64,000 nt of DNA from Methylotetracoccus oryzae (lineage in GTDB: Bacteria > Pseudomonadota > Gammaproteobacteria > Methylococcales > Methylococcaceae). Of this stretch, positions 37,247-43,770 are shown one piece after another. The stretch lies in the NCBI RefSeq assembly GCF_006175985.1, contig NZ_SRSH01000016.1, positions 78,319-142,318 on the forward strand. Direction: 5' to 3'. The first letter of the stretch is position 1. The number at the start of each line of letters is the position of its first letter. The notes under the pieces were generated by a model that saw only the letters and a list, made by a program, of their open reading frames with translations, was not told where the DNA came from and searched no databases. Position numbers and translations under genes: made by a program.

Positions 37247-37738
37247 CCGGGTCTCCTCGTGCGGTCAGCGTTGCTAGGAAAGCTCGGCTGCCCCGACCTC
37301 GGGCACGAAAAAGGCGTCGTGCCGCGCTGGTGTCAGGGCAGCAGGACGCCGTTGTCCGGGTTGATTCGCACCGGCATTGGTGCGCACTGGCTAAGATCAA
37401 GCAGAGATCGCGCCATCTCCCCAGTTCAATCTCAAGGTACTGTTTAATCATCACTAGCGCACGCAGGCACCGCGTTTCGCCTGCGCTGACGAAGCCCGGC
37501 ATGCACCACGGTCTGCCGTTTTCGGGGATCGTCACCCGTCCGTGCACCGCTTTGACGCCGCTGGCGAGCAAGCCGGCGATTGTGGTGTCGGTTGGAGGGG
37601 TAGTGCCGGAGTGATGCCACACAACGGGGAGGTGCGCCCCACGATGGCGCAGGTTCGCAGCGTGTCGCCTTAGCCTCCGCCGTATCAGTGTTCAAATTTA
37701 ATGCTTAGTAACAATGTGTTGCATCTTTAGGCCGACGA
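37247..37738. other. Long upstream region of the nitrate operon
   Basis: About 490 bases separate the porin start from the sigma-54-like promoter, which fits an enhancer-containing regulatory region. Small frames (such as 37191-37622 minus) have no family features. Candidate sites include a perfect 7-bp hairpin at 37302-37323, the CGCACC/GGTGCG dyad at 37367-37384 and TGCACC half-sites near 37501 and 37542 that resemble NtrC half-sites. Confidence 0.45.
37367..37384. promoter_or_regulatory. NtrC-like dyad upstream of the nitrate operon
   Basis: CGCACC (37367-37372) and GGTGCG (37379-37384) form a perfect inverted repeat with six bases between. NtrC sites are usually GCACC-N5-GGTGC, so this one has one extra base in the spacer. 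It lies about 355 bases before the sigma-54-like promoter, farther than usual but possible for an enhancer. It is a candidate only. Confidence 0.35.
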
Positions 37739-37754
37739 TGGCACGAACGTTGTA
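37739..37754 (+). promoter_or_regulatory. Sigma-54-type promoter of the nitrate operon
   Basis: TGGCACGAACGTTGTA matches the -24/-12 consensus TGGCAC-N5-TTGCW at every conserved position except one (T for the C of TTGC). The invariant GG lies at 37740-37741. Transcription would start near 37764-37766, a few bases before the first leader hairpin. A sigma-54 promoter means an activator such as NtrC is required, which fits nitrogen control of nitrate assimilation in Gammaproteobacteria. Confidence 0.7.
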
Positions 37755-37770
37755 ACGGGTAAAGTCATGC

Positions 37771-37817
37771 GATTCGCGCCAACGGCGGTGGCGAATCAGC
37801 GGACAAAGGCGTCCCGC
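37771..37817 (+). promoter_or_regulatory. NasT (ANTAR)-responsive leader RNA, two-hairpin antiterminator
   Basis: Two hairpins follow each other. P1 (37771-37797) pairs GATTCGC with GCGAATC and closes on the hexaloop AACGGC (37781-37786). P2 (37799-37817) pairs GGAC with GTCC around the hexaloop AAAGGC (37805-37810), extended by two outer GC pairs across a bulged C. ANTAR proteins bind two consecutive hairpins whose hexaloops have A at position 1 and G at position 4, and both loops satisfy this. P2 uses the bases that form the 5' arm of the downstream terminator, so the two folds are mutually exclusive. NasT, encoded at the end of this operon, is the expected ligand. Confidence 0.8.
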
Positions 37818-37849
37818 GACTGGTCAACCAGTTGCCCGGCGCCTTTTTT
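37805..37849 (+). terminator. Leader intrinsic terminator (attenuator)
   Basis: AAAGGCG (37805-37811) pairs with CGCCTTT (37840-37846), with an inner stem ACTGG/CCAGT around TCAA, and six T residues at 37844-37849. It lies between the promoter and the first gene of the operon, the position of an attenuator. When NasT stabilises the P2 hairpin, the 5' arm is sequestered and transcription should continue. Confidence 0.85.
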
Positions 37850-37921
37850 ATTGCCTGCCGGTCAGCCTTTGTCATCCCGTCGCGGGACCTCGTGATCACG
37901 ATCCAACTCCATGGGTGTTTC

Positions 37922-39202
37922 ATGAAGTTCAAAGAGTTCAGGCAGGCCGGACACTGGCCCACCTTGCTGTCGGCCTTTCTTTATTTCGACGTGTCGTTCA
38001 TGGTCTGGGTGATGCTGGGGCCGCTCGCCCTTTACATCACCCAGGAACTGGGCCTTCCGGTCGGCGAGAAATTCACGATCGTCGCCATCCCGATCCTGTC
38101 CGGGGCAATCCTGCGGATTCCGCTCGGCATGCTGGCGGATCACTTCGGACCCAAACGCACCGGCGTGCTGGCGCAGGCGCTGGTCATTGCCGGGCTGGTC
38201 TACGTGTTCTTCTTCAGCCTGCATTCCAAGCTGGAGGTCGAACTGCTGGGCCTGCTGCTGGGTGTGGCCGGCGCCAGTTTCTCGGTGGCCCTGCCGCAGG
38301 CCAGCCGCTGGTATCCGCCGCAATATCAGGGGATCGTCATGGGTATCGCCGGCGCCGGGAACATGGGCGTCGTGCTGGATTCGATGATCGTGCCGTGGCT
38401 GGCCGAGACCTATGGCTGGCAGTCGGTGTTCGGTTTCCTGACCCTGCCTCTGCTGCTGGTGCTGATCATCTACGCGGTGCTGGTCAAGGACGCGCCGGAA
38501 AAGCGCCGCCCGGTGACCTGGAAGAACTACGCGGCCCTGATGGCCGATGCCGACACTTGGTGGTTCATGTTCTTCTACTCGATCACCTTCGGCGGCTTCG
38601 TCGGCCTCGGCAATGCGCTGCCGCTGTATTTCACGAATTGGTACCACGTCTCGGGGATTGCGGCAGGCATGATGTCGGCGATCGTCGTATTCGGCGGGTC
38701 GATGTTCCGTCCGCTCGGCGGGCTGATCGCCGACCGGATCGGCGGCATCAAGGCCTTGCAGATCCTGTTCGTGATCGTTTCGCTCAGCTACCTCAGCATT
38801 TCGTTTCTGCCGGAAGGGCCGCTGCCGGCCGCGGCGCAGGCCACCGACGCCAAGGTCGCAGGGTGGGCATTCGACGATCTGCCAAGGGTCGCCTGGGTCG
38901 CGGTCGCCATCTTTTTCGTCGGGGCCATGGCGCTCGGCATGGGCAACGGTTCGGTATTCCAGTTGGTGCCGCTGCGCTTTCGCGGAGAGATCGGCGTGAT
39001 GACGGGCCTGGTTGGTGCGGCGGGCGGCGTCGGCGGCTTCTTCCTGGCCAAGGCCCTGGGCCTGTCCTGGGATCTGCAGCACGGTTTCGCCGCCGGTTTC
39101 AGCGTGTTCGCCGGTCTGCCGCTGCTGGGTCTGCTTGGACTGACCTGGGTCAAGCGCCGCTGGCGCACGACCTGGGGCGCCGTGTCGGGCGCCCGGGTTT
39201 AG
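37922..39202 (+). CDS. NNP-family nitrate/nitrite transporter (NarK/NasA type)
   Basis: From the ATG at 37922 the protein has 426 residues and twelve predicted membrane helices. NNP-type sequence includes FLYFDVSFMVWVMLGPLAL in helix 1, GAGNMGVVLDSMIVPWLAE and the second nitrate-signature region GLGNALPLYFTNWYHVSG followed by GGSMFRPLGGLIADRIGG. It would import nitrate at the inner membrane for assimilation. It is the first gene behind the NasT-responsive leader. The frame is open further upstream, to 37832, but that part overlaps the terminator and is untranslated. The ribosome-binding site is weak. Confidence 0.93.
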   Translation: MKFKEFRQAGHWPTLLSAFLYFDVSFMVWVMLGPLALYITQELGLPVGEKFTIVAIPILSGAILRIPLGMLADHFGPKRTGVLAQALVIAGLVYVFFFSLHSKLEVELLGLLLGVAGASFSVALPQASRWYPPQYQGIVMGIAGAGNMGVVLDSMIVPWLAETYGWQSVFGFLTLPLLLVLIIYAVLVKDAPEKRRPVTWKNYAALMADADTWWFMFFYSITFGGFVGLGNALPLYFTNWYHVSGIAAGMMSAIVVFGGSMFRPLGGLIADRIGGIKALQILFVIVSLSYLSISFLPEGPLPAAAQATDAKVAGWAFDDLPRVAWVAVAIFFVGAMALGMGNGSVFQLVPLRFRGEIGVMTGLVGAAGGVGGFFLAKALGLSWDLQHGFAAGFSVFAGLPLLGLLGLTWVKRRWRTTWGAVSGARV

Positions 39203-39219
39203 CCGCGCTTCGCGATCGC

Positions 39220-40938
39220 ATGTCACGGGACTCGGGGCTGATCGTGCAGGCCGGTTTCGCGACGCGGCAGGGCCGCCGGGCGGACAACCAGGACTATGTC
39301 GGCCTGGTCTGTCCGGCGGGCGGCATGACCGCTCACGCGGAGGTGCTGGCCGTCGTGGCCGACGGTTGCGGCGGTCTGCCCGGCGGCCGCACGGCGGCGG
39401 AAGTGTGCGTGCGCGGCTTTATCGAAGGCTTCTCGGGGCTGCCCCAAACCCTGGGCGCTCACCGCCGCGCGTCCCGCGCGCTGTCGGCCGTCAATGGCTG
39501 GATCCACGCGATGGGCCGGCAGGATCCGGGTCACCGCGGCATGGCGACGACCTTCAGCGCACTCGTGCTGGACCGGCGGCAGGCCCACACCGTGCATATC
39601 GGCGACTCGCGCATCTACCGGTTGCGGGGCGAGCGCCTGGACCGCCTGACCCGCGACCATGCCTTGACCGCGCCAGGCCTGGACCATGCCCTGACGCGGG
39701 CCGTGGGTTTCGACAGCGCCGTGCCGGCCGATTGCGAGGTACATCCGCTGGAAGCGCACGACCGCTATGTGCTCTGCACGGACGGACTGCACGGGGCCTT
39801 GCCCTCCGAGGCGATCTGGGAGGTATTGCGGCAACGCCAGCACCCGCAGGCCTGCGCGGATGCCCTGGCGGACGCCGCGCTGCAAAAGGACGGCAGCGAC
39901 AACATCACGGTGGCCGTGGTCGACGTGATCGCGTTGCCGCCGCCGGGCAGCGACGGGTTGTACGAGAGCCTCGGCGAACTGGCGGTGCTGGAGTTGCCCG
40001 AAGTGGGCCACACGGTCGACGACTACGTACTCGAACACGTGTTGTCGAAGGGGCGATATAGCTGTCTGTTCGTCGCGAATGACCGGCGGACCGGCTCCGG
40101 CGTGGTGCTGAAATTTCCGCACCCGTGCGTCGTCAGCGAACGGGAGTACCTGGAAGCCTTCACGCGCGAAGCCTGGATCGGCCTGCGCATCAAGAGCCCC
40201 TGGCTGGCCGAGATCATCGAGCAGGCGCCGGGTCGCCAGACCCGACTGTATTCGGTCATGCCCCACTACCGCGGCGACACCCTGGAGTCACGGCTCGTCG
40301 CGCAGCCGCCGGTCAGCTTCGATGCCGGCCTCGACGTGACGCTGAAGCTGTGTCGCGCGGTGCATGCGCTGCATCGCCGCGGCGTGATCCATCGGGACAT
40401 CAAGCCCGAAAACGTGCTCCTGCTCGAGGATGGCGGGCTCAAGCTGGTCGATCTCGGTGTGGCGTCGCTGCCGGAACGCGGCGACCTGCCCGAGGCGCCC
40501 ATGCCGGGCACGGCCAGTTATCTGGCGCCCGAGTTGTTTCGGGAGGCGCGGGCGAGCGTCGTCACCGATGTGTTTGCGGTCGGCGTGACCCTTTACCGGC
40601 TGTTTGCGGGCGGTCACTACCCCTATGGCGAGATCGAACCGTTCACGCATCCGCGTTTCGTCGGCTTCCGTCCGCTCGAAAAGCACCGTCCGGACCTTCC
40701 CGCCTGGCTCGGTGCCGTGATCCAGCGCGCGGTGGCGCCCGACCCCAAGGATCGCTATGCCGACACGATCGAGCTGGCTTTCGATCTGGAGCATGGCCTG
40801 GCGAAGGGCGGGCAGCGTGCTCCCGCGCCGCGGCCGCCCTGGTTCCGCCGCCATCCCGCGCGGGCCTGGCAGATCGCGGCGATCGCGCAGTTCCTTTTCC
40901 TGCTGTTCTGGTTCGGCTTCCGCAGCCTGCCCGGCTAG
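39220..40938 (+). CDS. PP2C phosphatase - Ser/Thr protein kinase fusion
   Basis: The protein has 572 residues from the ATG at 39220. The N-terminal PP2C domain (about 1-235) has RRADNQDYVGLV, the metal-binding VVADGCGGLPGG, HIGDSRIYRLRG and KDGSDNITVAVVD. The kinase domain (about 255-530) has the catalytic Lys in VVLKFPHP, the catalytic loop HRDIKPENVLLL and a DLG in place of DFG. A single C-terminal membrane helix (IAAIAQFLFLLFWFGF) anchors it. The layout keeps kinase and opposing phosphatase in one chain, next to the transporter and NirB. Such fusions recur in nitrate operons, but their target is not established. Confidence 0.9.
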   Translation: MSRDSGLIVQAGFATRQGRRADNQDYVGLVCPAGGMTAHAEVLAVVADGCGGLPGGRTAAEVCVRGFIEGFSGLPQTLGAHRRASRALSAVNGWIHAMGRQDPGHRGMATTFSALVLDRRQAHTVHIGDSRIYRLRGERLDRLTRDHALTAPGLDHALTRAVGFDSAVPADCEVHPLEAHDRYVLCTDGLHGALPSEAIWEVLRQRQHPQACADALADAALQKDGSDNITVAVVDVIALPPPGSDGLYESLGELAVLELPEVGHTVDDYVLEHVLSKGRYSCLFVANDRRTGSGVVLKFPHPCVVSEREYLEAFTREAWIGLRIKSPWLAEIIEQAPGRQTRLYSVMPHYRGDTLESRLVAQPPVSFDAGLDVTLKLCRAVHALHRRGVIHRDIKPENVLLLEDGGLKLVDLGVASLPERGDLPEAPMPGTASYLAPELFREARASVVTDVFAVGVTLYRLFAGGHYPYGEIEPFTHPRFVGFRPLEKHRPDLPAWLGAVIQRAVAPDPKDRYADTIELAFDLEHGLAKGGQRAPAPRPPWFRRHPARAWQIAAIAQFLFLLFWFGFRSLPG

Positions 40939-40995
40939 CGGTCGGATGAGCCGGTTTTACCCAACGAAAGATCGCGCAGCGCGCGAGGAGTGGCG

Positions 40996-43452
40996 ATGAA
41001 AGCCAAACAGAAACTGATCGTGATCGGCAACGGCATGGCGGGCATCCGGACCGTCGAGGAAGTCCTGAAGCGCTCGCCGGAGGCCTATGAGATCACGGTG
41101 TTCGGCGCCGAGCCGCACTGCAACTACAACCGGATCCTGCTGTCGCCGGTGCTGGCCGGCGAAAAGACGCTCAAGGACATCGTGCTGAACGATGATGACT
41201 GGTACTGGAAGAACGGCATCACGCTGCACAAGGGCAAGACGATCGTTGCGATCGATCGGCGCCGGCGTCTCGTCCGGACCGAAGACGGACTCGAAACCCC
41301 GTACGACCGGCTGTTGCTGGCGACCGGTTCGAACCCGGTGATCATTCCGTTCCCGGGCAAGGATCTGCCGGGCGTGATCGGTTTTCGCGATGTCAAGGAT
41401 GTGGACCGGATGGTCGACGCCGCCGAGAAGTACCGCCATGCGGTCGTGATCGGTGGCGGGCTGCTGGGCCTCGAGGCGGCCAACGGGCTGCGCAAGCGCG
41501 GCATGGAGGTCACCGTCGTGCACATTCTCGACAGCCTGATGGAACGGCAGCTCGACAAACCCGCGTCGGCGCTGCTGAAGCGGGCGCTGGAACAGGATGG
41601 GCTCCGCTTCATGATGGAGGCGCAGACCGAGGCGCTGCTCGGCGAGGACCGGGTGCGCGCGGTCCGCTTCAAGGACGGCAACGAAATCCCGGCCGATCTG
41701 GTGGTCATGGCCGTCGGCATCCGGCCGAATATCGAACTGGCCAAGGCGGCCGGCCTGCACTGCGAGCGCGGGATCGTCGTCAACGATACGATGCAGACCT
41801 ACGATCCGCGTATCTACGCGGTCGGCGAATGCGTGCAGCACCGCGGCCAGTTGTTCGGTCTGGTTGCGCCGCTGTTCGAGCAGGCCAAGGTCTGCGCCGA
41901 TCATCTGGTCGAGTTCGGCATCGCCCGCTACCAGGGTTCGGTCACGTCGACGAAGCTCAAGGTCACCGGCATCGACCTGTTTTCGGCGGGTGATTTCCAG
42001 GGGGGCGAAGGCTACGAGGAACTGTGCTACCAGGATCCGGCCCGCAGTGTTTACAAGAAGTTGACCGTCAGGGAGAACCGGGTGCGCGGGGCAGTGCTGT
42101 ACGGCGATACCGGCGACGGCGCCTGGTATTTCCAGCTGATGCGCGAAGGCACCGACATCTCGGCTTTCCGCGAAAGCATCTTGTTCGGCCAGGCGCACCT
42201 CGGCGATTCCGGCCATGGCGACCAGAATCGAGCCTCGCTGCTGCCGGACGACGCGGAGGTCTGCGGCTGCAACGGGGTCTGCAAGAAGACCATCGTCGAT
42301 GCGATCGTCCAGCAGAAGCTGTTCACGCTGGAGGACGTGCGGGCGCACACCAAGGCCTCGGCCTCGTGCGGATCGTGCACCGGCCTGGTCGAACAGTTGT
42401 TGCACAGCACCCTGGGCAGCGACTATTCGGTGACGCCGGCGAAGAAACCGCTGTGCAAATGCACCGAGCGCACGCACGAGGAGGTTCGCGCCGCAATCCG
42501 CCGGGAGGGGCTCAAGAGCATCCCGGCCGTCATGCAGTTCATGGAATGGGGCACGGTGGACGGCTGTGCGTCCTGCCGCCCGGCGCTGAATTATTATCTG
42601 TTGTGCGAATGGCCGGCCGAATACCGCGACGACGCGCAGTCGCGCTTCATCAACGAGCGCGCTCATGCGAACATCCAGAAGGACGGGACGTACTCGGTAG
42701 TGCCGCGGATGTGGGGCGGTGTGACGACGCCGGCCGAGCTGCGCGCCATCGCCGAGGTGGCCGAGAAGTACCGCGTGCCGACCGTCAAGGTCACCGGCGG
42801 CCAGCGCATCGACCTGCTCGGTGTCAAAAAGGACGATCTGCCGCGGATGTGGGCCGATCTGAACGCTGCCGGCTTCGTGTCCGGACATGCCTACGGCAAG
42901 GCGCTGCGCACCGTGAAGACTTGTGTCGGCCAGGAATGGTGCCGTTTCGGCACGCAGGACTCGACGCGGATGGGCATCGACCTGGAAAAGATGACCTGGG
43001 GTTCGTGGACCCCGCACAAGTTCAAGATGGCGGTGTCGGGCTGCCCGCGGAACTGCGCCGAGGCGACGATCAAGGACTTCGGCGTGGTCGCGGTCGATTC
43101 GGGCTGGGAGTTGCACGTCGGCGGCAATGGCGGGGTGAAGGTCCGCGCGACCGATTTCCTGTGCAAGGTCGAAACCGAAGAGCAGGTGAAGGAATACTGC
43201 GGCGCCTTCATGCAGCTTTACCGCGAGGAAGCGCGCTATCTGGAACGCACGGCGCCGTGGATCGAACGGGTCGGGCTGCCGTACGTGAAACAGCGTATCG
43301 TCGATGACGCGGCGGGCCGGCAGACCTTGTTCCAGCGCTTCATGGAATCCCAGGTCACGGCTCAGGTCGACCCGTGGGCGGAGCGCGCCCGCGGCGCGGA
43401 ACGCAACGAGTTTCAGCCGATCCGGATCGACCGGAAGGGGTTGGCGGCATGA
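40996..43452 (+). CDS. nirB: NAD(P)H-dependent nitrite reductase large subunit
   Basis: This 818-residue enzyme reduces nitrite to ammonium. Domains in order: FAD/NAD(P)-binding pyridine-nucleotide reductase (IVIGNGMAGIRTVEEV near residue 10, VVIGGGLLGLEAANGL near 150), two BFD-like [2Fe-2S] segments (CGCNGVCKKTIVDAI and CGSCTGLVEQLL), the ferredoxin-like half domain, then the sirohaem/[4Fe-4S] domain with ligands in TCVGQEWCRFG (CX5C) and SGCPRNCAEA (CX3C). An AGGAG site at 40985-40989 favours the ATG at 40996 over a GTG six bases earlier. Its stop overlaps the nirD start by four bases. Confidence 0.95.
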   Translation: MKAKQKLIVIGNGMAGIRTVEEVLKRSPEAYEITVFGAEPHCNYNRILLSPVLAGEKTLKDIVLNDDDWYWKNGITLHKGKTIVAIDRRRRLVRTEDGLETPYDRLLLATGSNPVIIPFPGKDLPGVIGFRDVKDVDRMVDAAEKYRHAVVIGGGLLGLEAANGLRKRGMEVTVVHILDSLMERQLDKPASALLKRALEQDGLRFMMEAQTEALLGEDRVRAVRFKDGNEIPADLVVMAVGIRPNIELAKAAGLHCERGIVVNDTMQTYDPRIYAVGECVQHRGQLFGLVAPLFEQAKVCADHLVEFGIARYQGSVTSTKLKVTGIDLFSAGDFQGGEGYEELCYQDPARSVYKKLTVRENRVRGAVLYGDTGDGAWYFQLMREGTDISAFRESILFGQAHLGDSGHGDQNRASLLPDDAEVCGCNGVCKKTIVDAIVQQKLFTLEDVRAHTKASASCGSCTGLVEQLLHSTLGSDYSVTPAKKPLCKCTERTHEEVRAAIRREGLKSIPAVMQFMEWGTVDGCASCRPALNYYLLCEWPAEYRDDAQSRFINERAHANIQKDGTYSVVPRMWGGVTTPAELRAIAEVAEKYRVPTVKVTGGQRIDLLGVKKDDLPRMWADLNAAGFVSGHAYGKALRTVKTCVGQEWCRFGTQDSTRMGIDLEKMTWGSWTPHKFKMAVSGCPRNCAEATIKDFGVVAVDSGWELHVGGNGGVKVRATDFLCKVETEEQVKEYCGAFMQLYREEARYLERTAPWIERVGLPYVKQRIVDDAAGRQTLFQRFMESQVTAQVDPWAERARGAERNEFQPIRIDRKGLAA

Positions 43453-43766
43453 GCGACTGGATCGAGGTCGGTTTGCTGGCGGACATCCCGCGGCAGGGCG
43501 CGCGCGTGCTGCAAAGTCCGCGCGGGCCGATCGCGGTGTTCCGCACCGTGGAGGACGAGGTGTTCGCCGTGCTGGACCGCTGTCCGCACAAAGGGGGTCC
43601 GCTGTCGCAGGGCATCGTGCACGATCGCAAGGTGGCCTGCCCGCTGCACAACTGGGTCATCGATCTGGCCGCGGGCGAGGCCGTGGCGCCGGATCACGGT
43701 TGTGTGAACCGGTTTCCGGTGCGGCTCGACGCGGACCGGGTGTTCCTGCAACTGGCCGAGGTCTGA
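43449..43766 (+). CDS. nirD: Nitrite reductase small subunit, Rieske-type
   Basis: This 105-residue protein is the NirD partner of NirB. It begins MSDWIEVGLLADIPRQGARV and keeps both Rieske ligand pairs, C-X-H in DRCPHKGGPLSQG and C-X2-H in VACPLHNWVID. Some enterobacterial NirD proteins have lost these ligands, so here a bound [2Fe-2S] cluster is plausible. It is translationally coupled to nirB (ATGA overlap) and followed four bases later by the nitrate reductase gene. Confidence 0.94.
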   Translation: MSDWIEVGLLADIPRQGARVLQSPRGPIAVFRTVEDEVFAVLDRCPHKGGPLSQGIVHDRKVACPLHNWVIDLAAGEAVAPDHGCVNRFPVRLDADRVFLQLAEV

Positions 43767-43770
43767 GGCG

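Noticed and set aside
37302..37323. Hairpin GGCACGA/TCGTGCC with AAAGGC in the loop as another ANTAR target
   Set aside because: The loop is eight bases, has no paired second hairpin and lies far upstream of the promoter.
37862..39226. 454-codon minus-strand frame
   Set aside because: Antisense to the nitrate transporter; glutamine/arginine-rich composition typical of shadows.
40957..43116. 719-codon minus-strand frame
   Set aside because: Antisense to nirB, whose motifs are complete.
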